This document shows, piece by piece, positions 46,737 to 57,288 of a DNA stretch of 64,000 bases. The notes beneath the pieces were generated by a model. That model was given only the letters and a program-made list of their open reading frames with translations, was not told the DNA's origin and did no database searches. How positions within the stretch are numbered: the first letter of the stretch is position 1; each line of letters starts with the position of its first letter. The position numbers and the translations under genes were made by a program. Source of the stretch: Pseudorhizobium xiangyangii (lineage in GTDB: Bacteria > Pseudomonadota > Alphaproteobacteria > Rhizobiales > Rhizobiaceae); contig NZ_JAJAWH010000010.1 of the NCBI RefSeq assembly GCF_020531965.1, forward strand, positions 62,001 through 126,000. Direction: 5' to 3'.

Positions 46737-47711
46737 ATGACGGCCAACATCATCCATCTGCGCGACAATGCGGACAGCGCGCTGAAGCAGGCGTGCGACG
46801 TGCTTGCCGACGGCTTTCCTGTCGCCATTCCCACCGAGACCGTTTACGGGCTTGCGGCCGACGCCACCAATCCGCTCGCGGTGACGCGCATCTACGAGGC
46901 CAAGGGCCGGCCCCGCTTCAACCCACTGATATGCCATATGGCGGATCTTGCGATGGCTGAAGAGTACGCCTCGTTCGACGCCGTATCGCGCCGTCTCGCC
47001 GAGCGCTTCTGGCCCGGCCCGCTGACACTGATCCTTCCCCTGAAACCGGAAACCGCCATCCACCCGCTTGCGACAGCGGGCCTCGATACGGTCGGCATTC
47101 GGGTTCCCGAAGGTTTCGCATCGTCGCTCATCCGCGCTTTCGGCAGACCGCTCGCGGCCCCCAGCGCCAACACGTCCGGCAAGGTGAGCCCCACCAGCGC
47201 TCAACATGTGGCGGAGGATCTCGGCGACAGGCTCAAGCTGATCATCGACGGCGATGCAGCCCCTGTCGGAGTGGAATCCACCATCGTCCGTGTCGAGGGA
47301 GAGACGATCCGCCTGCTGCGGCCCGGCGGCGTTTCCGCCGAGGAGATCGAGGCCGCCACAGGCTTGCCCATCGTTCGGGCAGAAGGCCCCGCCGCCATCA
47401 TCGAGGCACCCGGCATGCTGGCCTCCCATTACGCCCCGGCTGCGGCCGTGCGCCTCGACGTCGAGGCCCTGGAGCCCGGTGAGGTTCTGATCCGGTTCGG
47501 TGCACGCCCCGTCACAGGCGAAGAGAAGGCGGCAGCGGTCTTCAACCTCAGCCCATCGGGCGACCTTGCCGAAGCGGCCTCTAACCTTTTCGACTACCTC
47601 AAGAAGGCCGACGCGAGCGGAGCGCAGCGCATCGCCGTCATGCGCATACCCGAACATGGGCTGGGCGAAGCCATCAACGACCGGCTCGCGCGCGCCGCCG
47701 CCCCACGGTAA
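46737..47711 (+). CDS. L-threonylcarbamoyladenylate synthase (Sua5/YrdC/TsaC)
   Basis: 324 residues: an N-terminal YrdC domain (FPVAIPTETVYGLAADATN, IYEAKGRPRFNPLICH, PLAAPSANTSGKVSPTSA) and a C-terminal Sua5 domain, so it is the long Sua5 type. It makes threonylcarbamoyl-AMP for the t6A37 tRNA modification. ATG at 46737. The FAD oxidoreductase gene starts 17 bases downstream. Confidence 0.93.
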   Translation: MTANIIHLRDNADSALKQACDVLADGFPVAIPTETVYGLAADATNPLAVTRIYEAKGRPRFNPLICHMADLAMAEEYASFDAVSRRLAERFWPGPLTLILPLKPETAIHPLATAGLDTVGIRVPEGFASSLIRAFGRPLAAPSANTSGKVSPTSAQHVAEDLGDRLKLIIDGDAAPVGVESTIVRVEGETIRLLRPGGVSAEEIEAATGLPIVRAEGPAAIIEAPGMLASHYAPAAAVRLDVEALEPGEVLIRFGARPVTGEEKAAAVFNLSPSGDLAEAASNLFDYLKKADASGAQRIAVMRIPEHGLGEAINDRLARAAAPR

Positions 47712-47728
47712 CGACAGAGGAAGCAGAC

Positions 47729-49162
47729 ATGGACATCCCAGCCCTCCCCTCAGATGTTCTCGAACGCTTCGTGGCCATTGTCGGCGACAGCAACGTACTT
47801 CGCGATCCAGCCGATATCGCGCCCCGGCTCATCGAAAATCGCGGCCTCTATCAAGGTGCCTCGCCACTGGTGTTGAAGCCGGGTTCCACAGAAGAAGTCT
47901 CGGCCATCCTGACGCTCGCGTCCGAAACGGGCACGCCTATCGTCCCACAAACGGGCAATACCGGCCTCGTCGGAGGACAGGTTCCCGGCAGCAGCGGCAG
48001 GGAACTGATCGTCTCGCTGGAGCGGATGAACCGCATTCGCGACATCGACCCGGTCGCCAACATTCTCGTCGCCGACGGCGGCACAATTCTTGCCGACGTG
48101 CAGCAGGCGGCCGGAGGCGTCGACCGGCTGTTCCCCCTGTCGCTTGCCTCGGAGGGATCCTCGCGCATCGGCGGCAACCTTTCAACCAATGCGGGCGGCA
48201 CCGCGGTCCTCGCCTACGGAAACATGCGGCAACTCTGCCTCGGGCTAGAGGTCGTCCTGCCGACAGGCGAAATCTGGAACGGGTTGCGGCGTCTGAAGAA
48301 GGACAATACCGGCTACGACCTGCGCGATCTTTTCATCGGTGCGGAGGGCACGCTCGGCATCATCACCGGCGCCGTCCTGAAGCTTTTTCCGAAGCCTATC
48401 GGCCATCAGGTCGCGTTCGTCGGCCTGGCGTCCCCCGCCGATGCGCTGCGGCTCTTCGAAAAGGCTTCCAATCTCTGCGGCACGGCGCTCACCGGCTTCG
48501 AGCTGATGCCCCGCATCGGCATCGAATTCACGACGCGGCATATCGAGGGCGTCCGGGATCCGCTATCGGAACCTTGCCCGTGGTACGCATTGATCGACAT
48601 CTCCACCTCCGATTCCGCCGAGACCGCCGAAACGATGGTCCAGGCGCTACTCGAATGGGGTTTCGAGACGGGACTGGTCCGTGACGGCGTGATCGCTGCA
48701 TCCGTTGCCCAGCAGAAGGCTCTCTGGCACATGCGGGAAAGCATGTCCGATGCCCAGAAGCCGGAGGGAGGATCGATCAAGCACGACATCTCCGTGCCGG
48801 TGTCCAGCATCCCCGCCTTTCTGGCGCAGGCGGATCGGGCGGTAACGGCAGCCATGCCGGGCGCGCGCATCTGCGCCTTCGGACATCTTGGCGACGGCAA
48901 TATCCACTACAACATCTCGCAGCCCGTTGGGGCAGACAAGCCGGCCTTCCTGGCACGCTGGAGCGATATCAATGCCATCGTCCACGGCATCGTGCTGTCG
49001 CTGGATGGCTCCATTTCGGCGGAGCACGGCATCGGACAGCTGAAGCGCGACGAGCTGGCACGCATCCGGCCCGCCATCGAAATCGACCTGATGCGCCGCA
49101 TCAAACGCTCGTTCGATCCGGCCAACATCATGAACCCGGGCAAGGTCATTTCGATCGATTGA
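47729..49162 (+). CDS. FAD-binding oxidoreductase (GlcD/D-lactate/2-hydroxyglutarate dehydrogenase type)
   Basis: 477 residues of the FAD_binding_4/FAD-oxidase_C family. FAD motif: PIVPQTGNTGLVGGQVPG and GGNLSTNAGGTAVLAYGNMR; the substrate region includes FGHLGDGNIHYNIS and SAEHGIGQLKRDEL, and the end is NPGKVISID. It oxidises a D-2-hydroxy acid such as D-lactate, glycolate or D-2-hydroxyglutarate; which one cannot be decided. Probably co-transcribed with the upstream sua5-type gene. Confidence 0.88.
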   Translation: MDIPALPSDVLERFVAIVGDSNVLRDPADIAPRLIENRGLYQGASPLVLKPGSTEEVSAILTLASETGTPIVPQTGNTGLVGGQVPGSSGRELIVSLERMNRIRDIDPVANILVADGGTILADVQQAAGGVDRLFPLSLASEGSSRIGGNLSTNAGGTAVLAYGNMRQLCLGLEVVLPTGEIWNGLRRLKKDNTGYDLRDLFIGAEGTLGIITGAVLKLFPKPIGHQVAFVGLASPADALRLFEKASNLCGTALTGFELMPRIGIEFTTRHIEGVRDPLSEPCPWYALIDISTSDSAETAETMVQALLEWGFETGLVRDGVIAASVAQQKALWHMRESMSDAQKPEGGSIKHDISVPVSSIPAFLAQADRAVTAAMPGARICAFGHLGDGNIHYNISQPVGADKPAFLARWSDINAIVHGIVLSLDGSISAEHGIGQLKRDELARIRPAIEIDLMRRIKRSFDPANIMNPGKVISID

Positions 49163-49186
49163 GCGGTGTCGCTCGACCGATAACGG

Positions 49187-51502
49187 CTACCTGCGTACCT
49201 GGGAAAGCGCCCAAAGCGTATCCGCGCTGATACCCGCAGAAGCGCCGCTGCCGTTCAGAATATCGACAGCCGACGAACCGGTAAAACCGTTCTCCAGATC
49301 ATACATGATCGTAAAGCGCTGAACGAGCTTCTTAAGTTTCTCCGGATCCTTCAGCTCGGTAAGATCGAGCCTGTCCTCCAGGATCTTCGCCTGCTGGTCC
49401 ACATTCATATTGCTGAGTTCGGCCGGCAAGCTGAACGTGATACGGAAAAACTCCGTGAGGGCTTCGTCGCCAAGAATACTGTAGGCGTCAGTGACAGAGG
49501 CGGCCATTCGCTCGAAATAGAGTGCTATGCGCACACCGGCATTGTCGTTGCCCTGCTCCGTCTCCAGCGTCTGGCGCAGGTGCCTGTTTTGCGTTTCAAG
49601 CATCTGCCCCAGGCTCTGGACCGTAACCGGCGCATCCCTGTCTAGGTTGCCCAGACAGTCGAAATTGAAGGTTCCGATGAGTTCGGCAAAACGCGTATCT
49701 GTCTGCTGATTGACGAAGCTCTCCGGATCGGAGAGATCCGAGGAGAACGCCGCGGCAAGAAATTCATCCGTTACGGCTACCGGGTCTATTCCCTTCGCCG
49801 CCAGCACGAAGTCGACCAGACGCCGGTCCGCCAGGAACTGATCACGGGTTTTGATCCCCGCGATCTCCGCGGTGTAGTAGCTCGCTTCCTCATCGGCCTT
49901 CGTCCGGGCCGCTTCTTTCTCCTCGCCCTTCAGAAAACGGGTCTGCTGGACGATAAACTCTCGCGCCGTATCCGTGACAGTCGCAGGCGACTGGGCCTGA
50001 ATCGGCGCGGTTATGTTGCCTTCCTTGGTGAAGTTGAAGGCTTGGGCAAGGGTGAGGTAGCGTTCGTCCTTCAGACGGTAGATATAGCTCTTCGGATCGG
50101 AAAGGTCGCTCTTAAGGACCTTCTTCAGCGTGAACAGGGACACCTCATCGGGATCCAGGCCGACCGCCCGCAGGGCAAACTGATATATGCTCGGTTCCGA
50201 TAGAAATTCGTCGACGGACTTGACCGCGGCCATCTCGGTCTTAAAGAGGCTGACCGCCTTTTCATCGGCCTCTTCCTGCTTGTCGTCATAGCGACTGAAG
50301 TAGTTGTTGGAAGTCTGCAGTATCATCTCTTCGCTGATGGCACCGCCAACGGCAACGGTTCCATCGGCACCAAAACTGAAGGCCTCAAAAAGCTCCCTGT
50401 ATTGAGGACGCGACGCTTCATACTGCTCGACGATATTGCCGCTGTTCGTGAGGATCTGCTGGATAGTGGACTTGACGATGTAGGCCTCGTTGAGATTGAA
50501 CGCCTTGCGCACATAGTCGTAGAGGCGTCCATCGTCGGTCAATTCCTCGACGCTGGTGATCGTCCTGATCTTTTCCTGAAAATACTCCTGCTCGCGAAGA
50601 GCCGAGGCACGGGTCTGACGCGGCTGCTGGATGAGGTAGAGATCGGAAATTGCCGTCATCTGCTCATCGGTCTGGGCCGCACCGATGGCGGACGTACCGT
50701 CGATGGCGAACTCGAAAGCGCCGCCGAGGTCCATATGGGCCTGTGTCGAGGATATTGCCGTCTGGTAGCCCGTAATCAGCTGCCTGAGCGATTGCTTCGC
50801 GGCTACATGTTCCTTGGGGTTGCTGCCAAGAGCGGCCAATTCGGTCTGCTTCGCGGCGAGCGTTTGCTGAAGATTCGCCTTCTGTTGGGCGAGCACAGTG
50901 TTCGTATAGCTATCCGGGTCATTCTTGTCGCTGCTCATCGCCCTGCGCACGACATCATAGGAGTAGCGGGTATCGTCTATGCCCAGCGAGTCGAAAATGT
51001 AGCGGCGCAACCTGTCGTTCTGCAGGATGTCGTCGACATGATCGACCTGAGCCATCATCACCTTGTAGTATCGCGTCTCCTCGGCGATGGAGCTATCCAT
51101 GGCCAGGAGACTGCGGTCGTACAGCTCGAGAAACTCTTCCTGCTGCGCGGCTGATTGGGCAATCGGCGTGCCGCCGGACGTAGCGAAGTTGAAAGCGCCG
51201 GCGAAGTTCTTGTACCGGTCATCCGTCAACAGGTTGGCATAGCTGTTCGGGTCGCTGAGATCACTTTCCAGCACCTGTTTCATGAAGGCCTTGGCGTAGA
51301 TCATCTCATCGAGACCATGGGCAGTCATGGCGTAAGAGAAAAGCCGGTAATCGTCGAGGAACTCATCGACCGACCCCACATTGCCGATATTCTCGGCATA
51401 ATACTTTGCGTCCCGGGCAACCGTATCCTGACTGGCGATACGCTGCAGTGTCTTGAATATGTCGCGGTTGACGAGGTCGTAGCTGAGATATGTCGAAACC
51501 AT
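49187..51502 (-). CDS. DUF1217 multi-repeat protein
   Basis: 771 residues with six tandem units. Each opens with a motif like VDEFLDDYRLFSYAMTAHGL and often contains D(L)SDPxSY and RYxxxAxAFNF. Units start near residues 45, 156, 318, 430, 553 and 672; the SDPxSY sites are at 81, 192, 466 and 589. Unit 2 has a ~50-residue insert (about 205-255) with coiled-coil character, and unit 3 is degenerate. No signal peptide. DUF1217 occurs near flagellar genes in Rhizobiales, but no flagellar gene is adjacent here. The ATG at 51502 gives MVSTYLSYDLVN; the frame extends upstream. Confidence 0.8.
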   Translation of the reverse strand: MVSTYLSYDLVNRDIFKTLQRIASQDTVARDAKYYAENIGNVGSVDEFLDDYRLFSYAMTAHGLDEMIYAKAFMKQVLESDLSDPNSYANLLTDDRYKNFAGAFNFATSGGTPIAQSAAQQEEFLELYDRSLLAMDSSIAEETRYYKVMMAQVDHVDDILQNDRLRRYIFDSLGIDDTRYSYDVVRRAMSSDKNDPDSYTNTVLAQQKANLQQTLAAKQTELAALGSNPKEHVAAKQSLRQLITGYQTAISSTQAHMDLGGAFEFAIDGTSAIGAAQTDEQMTAISDLYLIQQPRQTRASALREQEYFQEKIRTITSVEELTDDGRLYDYVRKAFNLNEAYIVKSTIQQILTNSGNIVEQYEASRPQYRELFEAFSFGADGTVAVGGAISEEMILQTSNNYFSRYDDKQEEADEKAVSLFKTEMAAVKSVDEFLSEPSIYQFALRAVGLDPDEVSLFTLKKVLKSDLSDPKSYIYRLKDERYLTLAQAFNFTKEGNITAPIQAQSPATVTDTAREFIVQQTRFLKGEEKEAARTKADEEASYYTAEIAGIKTRDQFLADRRLVDFVLAAKGIDPVAVTDEFLAAAFSSDLSDPESFVNQQTDTRFAELIGTFNFDCLGNLDRDAPVTVQSLGQMLETQNRHLRQTLETEQGNDNAGVRIALYFERMAASVTDAYSILGDEALTEFFRITFSLPAELSNMNVDQQAKILEDRLDLTELKDPEKLKKLVQRFTIMYDLENGFTGSSAVDILNGSGASAGISADTLWALSQVRR

Positions 51503-51773
51503 AGACGGGCGCTCCGGTCGCAATAATGCCACCGGCATGATGACGGACGAGCCTTGCCCGGGCCTTGTTCCAATACCGAACATCGACGCCTGTTCACCCT
51601 CTGGAAACCGAGACGGATTGGCTTTCGGTAACCATCGAAGGAGGCAAAACTTCCTTAACCGCAATTGTTAAGCGGTCTCGCATGGAGCCGCTCGTATGGT
51701 CTGCCCATCAGAGGACAAAAGTCCCGCAAGAGAAACCGGAAACGGCTCTCAGGTAAAACAAGGGTAGCTAACG

Positions 51774-52340
51774 ATGACAAACACGGTCCTGAAGCCTGCA
51801 TGGGCAGGCTCCACGTTAAGGCTGGATCCAACGCGTTTTCCGCAGCAGATCACTTATGCCATGCGCGGTGCATCCGGAGATGTCGCAATCACCATCGACG
51901 AACGCGGCGCCATCCTGCGCAAGACGCTGCCGTCAAGCGGCCTGCCGCTGTCCTTCGCCTTGCCGGCCCGAGCATTCAAGGGTGTCGCCGCCCGGGCGAT
52001 CGACCACGGTGACGGACAGGTTACCGTTACGCTGGAACTGCACCATGACGATCCGGAGCTCTGCATCCCGCTCCTCGTCGCCCACGATCTCTGCGACATC
52101 GCCGCCGACTGGCGCAGCTGGTCGGAAGCCTTTCGTATCCCGATGCTGATGGTGGAAGCCGATGGCGTTGCCCGTCCGCTCGAAAACCATCTTGGCGATG
52201 TGCGGACCGATGTGGCCAAGCCGCGGCGTCGCCATTCCTATTTCGCCTCACGTCGCCCCCGCTTCCTCGTCCGTCGCACCACAGGCAAGCTGGGCGTGAC
52301 GATGAAGATCGAGGGCAAGGAGATCATTGCGCGCCGCTGA
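51774..52340 (+). CDS. DUF6101 family protein
   Basis: 188 residues, soluble, no signal peptide. An Arg-rich C-terminal tail (PRRRHSYFASRRPRFLVRR). It matches a Rhizobiales family named DUF6101, of unknown function. ATG at 51774. A terminator follows. Confidence 0.7.
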   Translation: MTNTVLKPAWAGSTLRLDPTRFPQQITYAMRGASGDVAITIDERGAILRKTLPSSGLPLSFALPARAFKGVAARAIDHGDGQVTVTLELHHDDPELCIPLLVAHDLCDIAADWRSWSEAFRIPMLMVEADGVARPLENHLGDVRTDVAKPRRRHSYFASRRPRFLVRRTTGKLGVTMKIEGKEIIARR

Positions 52341-52369
52341 TCAAGTCCACCGCCGTCCGCGCTGATGCT

Positions 52370-52394
52370 GAAGCCCGGCCCAAAGCCGGGCTTC
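52370..52394. terminator. Terminator between DUF6101 and ubiA
   Basis: Perfect 10-bp stem GAAGCCCGGC (52370-52379) and GCCGGGCTTC (52385-52394), loop of 5 bases, between convergent genes. Short T-rich tail (TGCGTTTC). Confidence 0.75.
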
Positions 52395-52431
52395 TGCGTT
52401 TCAGGATCCAGGCCTGAGTGTCGATCGGCGC

Positions 52432-53385
52432 TTAGGCGAACGGCAGCGACAGAACGAGGCCTACGAAGATCACGGCGCCGACACGGGTGTTGGACTTGAA
52501 CAGCGCCAGGCACTGGTCCGGATTGTCGATGTCCAGCACGACGATCTGCCAGGCGAACATGACGGCCGCGACGATCAGGCCGAGATAGGCCAGAAGCCCC
52601 ACGTCTGCCGCCGCATAGCCAAGCAGGAGCAGCACCAGCGTCAGGCCGTAGAGGCCCGCCAGCCAGAGCTTCGTATTGTCGCCAAAGAGGCGCGCGGTGG
52701 AGCGAACGCCGACAAGCGCATCGTCCTCCTTGTCCTGGTGGGCGTAGATCGTGTCGTAGCCGATCGTCCATGCGACCGAGCCGACGTAAAGCAGGACAGG
52801 CGCCCATGCGAGACTGCCGAACATGGCGGCCCACCCCATCAGGCCGCCCCAGGAGAAGGCCAGCCCGAGGAAGAATTGCGGCCAATCCGTAAACCGCTTG
52901 GCAAACGGGTAAACCGCAACGACGGCGAGAGAGAGTATCCCAAGGATAATTGCAAAGCCGTTGAACTGAATCAGGACAAGCAGCCCGACCAGGGCTTGCA
53001 AGGCCAGAAAAACCTTCGCCTCGAAACGGGTCACGCGGCCCGACGGCAGAGGCCTGGACCGGGTTCTGAGAACTTCGTTGTCAATGTCATGGTCGACCAG
53101 GTCGTTATAGGTACAACCGGCACCGCGCATCGCGACCGATCCGACGAAGAACAGGAACAGGTGGAACGCGAAGAGAGCGACCGAGAGGTTTCCAGTCTCT
53201 GCCGCGCTGTTGGCCGCCAGCGCCGACGACCAGAAACAGGGCCACATCAGCAATTGCCAGCCGATAGGCCTGTCCCAGCGGGCCAACTGCGCATAGGGCC
53301 ACGCCGCCCGCGGCAGAACCTTGTAGACCCAGTTATTCGAGGGAGCATCGTAGACGCGCCCGTTGAGATCATCCGATTTTGTCAT
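52432..53385 (-). CDS. ubiA: 4-hydroxybenzoate polyprenyltransferase
   Basis: 317 residues with about eight helices; joins a polyprenyl diphosphate to 4-hydroxybenzoate in ubiquinone synthesis. The two Asp-rich loops are present: CTYNDLVDHDID (about 105-116) and DTIYAHQDKEDD (about 220-231). The N-terminus reads NWVYKVLPRAAWPYAQLARWDRPIGW. Start uncertain: the ATG at 53385 is chosen; a TTG at 53421 would add 12 residues. Confidence 0.95.
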   Translation of the reverse strand: MTKSDDLNGRVYDAPSNNWVYKVLPRAAWPYAQLARWDRPIGWQLLMWPCFWSSALAANSAAETGNLSVALFAFHLFLFFVGSVAMRGAGCTYNDLVDHDIDNEVLRTRSRPLPSGRVTRFEAKVFLALQALVGLLVLIQFNGFAIILGILSLAVVAVYPFAKRFTDWPQFFLGLAFSWGGLMGWAAMFGSLAWAPVLLYVGSVAWTIGYDTIYAHQDKEDDALVGVRSTARLFGDNTKLWLAGLYGLTLVLLLLGYAAADVGLLAYLGLIVAAVMFAWQIVVLDIDNPDQCLALFKSNTRVGAVIFVGLVLSLPFA

Positions 53386-53447
53386 TCCATGGTCGTAGCT
53401 GGCCGGGAGATCTTGCGTCAAGCCGATACACCAACCCGCAACCGAGG

Positions 53448-54701
53448 TCAGAACGTCACCGGCTCCAGCGGCGGCCGAGTTGCGTCAAATTCCTTCAGCT
53501 TCGCCTCGCGTTCGGCGATGTAGTCGCGGTTGTCCGGCACGGTCATCCTCTTCTTGGTGATCTGCATCTGGAAGACGAAGAAGTTCTCGTGCGCGAAGGC
53601 CATTTCGGAGCCAGCCAGGTAGAATTCCCACATGCGCACGAAGCGCTCGTCGTAGAGCGCCATCGCTTCCTCCTTGCGCGCCAGGAAGCGCTCGCGCCAA
53701 TGCCGCAATGTGTGGGCGTAGTGCATCGTCAGGATCTCGATGTCCGAGACGAGCAAGCCGGCATTCTCTATCGAGGGCATGACTTCCGCCAGCGAGGGCA
53801 TGTAGCCGCCGGGGAAGATATATTTCTCGATGAACGGACCATTGTAGCGGGCAGGAGACGGTTGGCCGATCGCGTGCAGGAGCATGATCCCGTCATCGTC
53901 CAGGACCTCGTTCACCTTGCGGAAGAAGCGCCCGAAATTCCCGCGACCGACATGCTCGAACATGCCCACCGAAACAATTCGGTCGTATTTCCGTGCCGGC
54001 AAATAGTAATAGTCCTGAAGCTCGAACCGCACACTGTCGGTGAGGTGCCGCTTCGCAGCCCTATCCAGAGACACGGGCAACTGCTCCTGGCTGAGCGTAA
54101 TGCCGGTCACATGGGCACCGGAGGACTCGGCCAGGTACATGGCCATGCCGCCCCATCCAGAACCTATATCCAGCACCCGCTGCCCCGGCTCGACCAATAA
54201 CTTGGCTGCGATATGGCGCTTCTTGGCGACCTGCGCCTCGTTGAGGCCAATGCCCGGCGGCTTGAAGTATCCGCAGGAATACTGCCAGTCATCATCAAGG
54301 AAGAGATTGAAGAGCTTGGCGCTGAGATCGTAGTGATGGGCAACGTTGCGCTGATTGCGATTGACCGGGATCCCGTGCCGAATGCGGGCTTCCACCACCC
54401 GCAGCATGCCTCGCCACATCATGCCCCAGGTCAGCACCTCGCTCAGCGTATTCTCTTTCACAAGGGCCAGCAGTTCGTAGATATCGCCTTGTTCGAAGAT
54501 CAGCCGGCCATCCATATAGGCTTCGGCCAGCTTCAGCTGGGGATCGGCAGCGACCTCCTCCTCGGCTTCGGCATCGGCGAACCGCATGGCGACCGTTCGC
54601 CCCCCTCCGTCGCCGAAGCGCTGGAAGCCGGCGGGGCCATCCACGGTGAGCGTTCCTTTTTTGATGATTTTCGTAAGAAGACTACGCAGGGACGAGGCCA
54701 C
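53448..54701 (-). CDS. cfa: Cyclopropane-fatty-acyl-phospholipid synthase family protein
   Basis: 417 residues. It methylates unsaturated phospholipid acyl chains with SAM to make cyclopropane fatty acids. SAM motif: VLDIGSGWGGMAMYLAE; typical segments YSCGYFKPPGIGLNEAQVAKK and ISVGMFEHVGRGNFGRFF-type (written IVSVGMFEHVGRGN). The length and N-terminal lid domain fit the class. Upstream is tex on the same strand with 140 bases between; a terminator separates them. Confidence 0.92.
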   Translation of the reverse strand: MASSLRSLLTKIIKKGTLTVDGPAGFQRFGDGGGRTVAMRFADAEAEEEVAADPQLKLAEAYMDGRLIFEQGDIYELLALVKENTLSEVLTWGMMWRGMLRVVEARIRHGIPVNRNQRNVAHHYDLSAKLFNLFLDDDWQYSCGYFKPPGIGLNEAQVAKKRHIAAKLLVEPGQRVLDIGSGWGGMAMYLAESSGAHVTGITLSQEQLPVSLDRAAKRHLTDSVRFELQDYYYLPARKYDRIVSVGMFEHVGRGNFGRFFRKVNEVLDDDGIMLLHAIGQPSPARYNGPFIEKYIFPGGYMPSLAEVMPSIENAGLLVSDIEILTMHYAHTLRHWRERFLARKEEAMALYDERFVRMWEFYLAGSEMAFAHENFFVFQMQITKKRMTVPDNRDYIAEREAKLKEFDATRPPLEPVTF

Positions 54702-54788
54702 GGCTTACCTCCGAAACTAAGTCTACCTTACAGATTAAGCTCCTTGGCTTTCTTTCAAGAAGCAAGCGCCGGAAAAGATGACAAAAAC

Positions 54789-54819
54789 AAATGCCGCCCA
54801 ACATGATTGAGCGGCATTT
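54789..54819 (-). terminator. Terminator of tex
   Basis: AAATGCCGC (54789-54797) and GCGGCATTT (54811-54819) form a 9-bp stem; on the minus strand the tail is TTTGTTTTTG. It lies 23 bases after the tex stop. Confidence 0.85.
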
Positions 54820-54841
54820 TGTTTTGCAATCGGGAAATTTG

Positions 54842-57139
54842 TCAGCGGCGCTTCATGGCTTCCGCCAGCGCTGCGCCGAAGGCACTCTGGCTCGACGGCT
54901 TTTCCGTCTTCATGAATTTCGGATTGGCGGGCTTGCCGCGATCGCCGCCACGCGGTGGCGGAGGGGTGTCGCCGTCGTCGCGGCGCATGCTGAGGGCGAT
55001 GCGCTTGCGCTTCACGTCCACCTCGACGACGCGTACCTTCACGACATCGCCGGCCTTTACCACTTCATGTGGGTCCTTCACGAACTTGTCCGCCAGCTGC
55101 GAGACGTGCACGAGGCCGTCTTGATGGACGCCGATATCCACGAAGGCGCCGAAGGCCGCAACGTTGGTGACCGTGCCTTCGAGCATCATTCCCGGCTTGA
55201 GATCGGTGATCTCGTCGATGCCTTCCGCAAACGTCGCAGTCTTGAAGCTCGGACGCGGGTCGCGACCGGGCTTTTCGAGTTCGGCAATAATGTCCTTGAC
55301 GGTCGGTAGGCCGAACTGTTCGTCGATGAACTGGCGTGGATCGACAGCCTTGAGAGCGGCGCTGTCCCCCATCAACGAGCGCAGGTCGCGACCGCAGGCG
55401 GCGACGATCTTCTTCGCCACCCCATAGGCCTCCGGGTGGACGGAAGACGCATCCAGCGGCTCCTTGCCGTTCGAAATGCGCAGGAAGCCCGCCGCCTGTT
55501 CGAACGTGCGGTTGCCGAGGCGCGCGACCTTGAGCAGCTCCCGGCGGCTGGCGAAGGCACCGTTCTGGTCGCGGTGGGCGACGATGGCTTCGGCAATCGA
55601 CTTGCTCAAGCCCGAGACGCGGGCGAGCAGCGGCGCGGACGCCATGTTGAGATCGACGCCGACCGCGTTCACCGCGTCTTCGACAACGGCGTCCAGCGAG
55701 CGTGCCAGCTTTCCCTGGTCGACATCGTGCTGATACTGGCCGACGCCGATCGCCTTCGGCTCGATCTTCACCAGTTCGGCCAGCGGATCCTGCAGGCGAC
55801 GGGCGATCGAGACGGCACCGCGCAGCGACACGTCAAGGCCGGGGAATTCCAGTGCTGCCGTCTCCGACGCGGAATAGATCGATGCGCCCGCTTCCGAGAC
55901 GATGACCTTGGTGGGCTTGGCGCCCGGAAGGTTCGTCAGCATGTCGGCTACCAGCTTTTCCGTTTCGCGGCTGCCGGTGCCGTTGCCGATCGAAATCAGC
56001 TCGACATTGTGCTTGCGGATCAGCGCGGCGAGTTCAGCCTGCGCGCCACGCACGTCGTTTCGCGGCGGGAACGGGTAGACGGTCGTGGTTTCGAGGAGCT
56101 TGCCGGTACCATCGACGATGGCGACCTTGACGCCTGTGCGGATGCCCGGATCGAGACCCATCGTAGCGCGCGAGCCGGCGGGTGCCGCGAGCAGCAGGTC
56201 CTTGAGATTGCGGGCAAAGACGTGGATCGCCTCTTCCTCGGCGCGCTCGCGCATTTCCCGCATCAGGTCGAGCGAGAGCGACGTGGAGAGCTTGACCCGC
56301 CAGGTCCAGCCGGCCACCTCCATCAGCCAGACATCGGCTGGCCCCTTGCCGCCCATCTGGAAGGCGGCAGCGATAATGCGCTGTGCCGGCTTTACCGGCG
56401 ACGTGTCATCGGCGTCGACCTCGATGGAGAGTGTCAGAAACTCCTCGTTCCAGCCACGCAGCATGGCAAGCGCCCGGTGACCGGGCGCGGTCGCCCAGCG
56501 TTCGGTGTGGTCGAAATAATCGGCGAACTTGGCACCCGCTTCCTGCTTGCCGGCGACCACCTTGGCTTTCAGCTGGGCACCGGCACGCATGTGATTGCGC
56601 AGCCTGCCGAGAAGGTCGGCGTTTTCCGAGATGGTCTCGGCAACGATGTCGCGTGCGCCCTCAAGCGCCATCTTCACATCCGTCACCTCACCGGAGACAT
56701 AGGCCTCGGCCAGTTTGGCCGGGTCAGCCGACCGATCCGCCCAGATCGCATCGGCCAGCGGGCCGAGGCCGCGCTCGCGGGCGATTTCCGCCCGGGTTCG
56801 GCGCTTCGGCTTATAGGGCAGGTAGAGGTCTTCGAGCTCGGCTTTCGTCGCCGCCCTGCCGAGTTTTGCCGCCAGCTCGTCCGTCATCTTGCCCTGGGTG
56901 TTGATCGAGTCGACGATCGAGGTCCGCCTCGCTTCCAGTTCGCGCAGGTAGACGAGCCGTTCGGACAGGTTGCGTAGCTGCGTATCGTCCAGACCGCCCG
57001 TTACTTCCTTGCGGTAGCGGGCGATGAACGGGACCGTTGCGCCTTCGTCGATCAGACCGATCGCGGCAGCCGCCTGTTCGGGGCGGGCATTGATCTCGGC
57101 GGCGATCGCAGCGGAAAGGAAACGGATATCGGCGGCCAT
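54842..57139 (-). CDS. tex: Tex-type RNA-binding transcriptional accessory protein
   Basis: 765 residues, normal. N-terminal Tex domain ([21 protein letters not shown]), YqgF-like nuclease fold ([21 protein letters not shown]), helix-hairpin-helix elements ([22 protein letters not shown]) and a C-terminal S1 RNA-binding domain ([24 protein letters not shown]). A charged tail with RGG-like segment ([11 protein letters not shown]) ends the protein. The ATG at 57139 was selected because the Tex domain starts there. Confidence 0.95.
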   Translation of the reverse strand: MAADIRFLSAAIAAEINARPEQAAAAIGLIDEGATVPFIARYRKEVTGGLDDTQLRNLSERLVYLRELEARRTSIVDSINTQGKMTDELAAKLGRAATKAELEDLYLPYKPKRRTRAEIARERGLGPLADAIWADRSADPAKLAEAYVSGEVTDVKMALEGARDIVAETISENADLLGRLRNHMRAGAQLKAKVVAGKQEAGAKFADYFDHTERWATAPGHRALAMLRGWNEEFLTLSIEVDADDTSPVKPAQRIIAAAFQMGGKGPADVWLMEVAGWTWRVKLSTSLSLDLMREMRERAEEEAIHVFARNLKDLLLAAPAGSRATMGLDPGIRTGVKVAIVDGTGKLLETTTVYPFPPRNDVRGAQAELAALIRKHNVELISIGNGTGSRETEKLVADMLTNLPGAKPTKVIVSEAGASIYSASETAALEFPGLDVSLRGAVSIARRLQDPLAELVKIEPKAIGVGQYQHDVDQGKLARSLDAVVEDAVNAVGVDLNMASAPLLARVSGLSKSIAEAIVAHRDQNGAFASRRELLKVARLGNRTFEQAAGFLRISNGKEPLDASSVHPEAYGVAKKIVAACGRDLRSLMGDSAALKAVDPRQFIDEQFGLPTVKDIIAELEKPGRDPRPSFKTATFAEGIDEITDLKPGMMLEGTVTNVAAFGAFVDIGVHQDGLVHVSQLADKFVKDPHEVVKAGDVVKVRVVEVDVKRKRIALSMRRDDGDTPPPPRGGDRGKPANPKFMKTEKPSSQSAFGAALAEAMKRR

Positions 57140-57288
57140 GGCGGTCTCTCTTTCGATAAGGAGGCGCGACCATAGTGAAACTTCAAGGCAAGGCAATGTG
57201 AAAGACGGCCGATTCCACAGGATGCGCGCTTGACCTTTCCGGCCCCTCCCCTTAACCGCCGCAAGAGAAATTAGAGAGGGCGCATGAC
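57140..57288. other. Divergent intergenic region between tex and purD (149 bp)
   Basis: Must hold promoters for both genes. I see no PurR-type or riboswitch-like structure; nothing else recognised. Confidence 0.5.
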
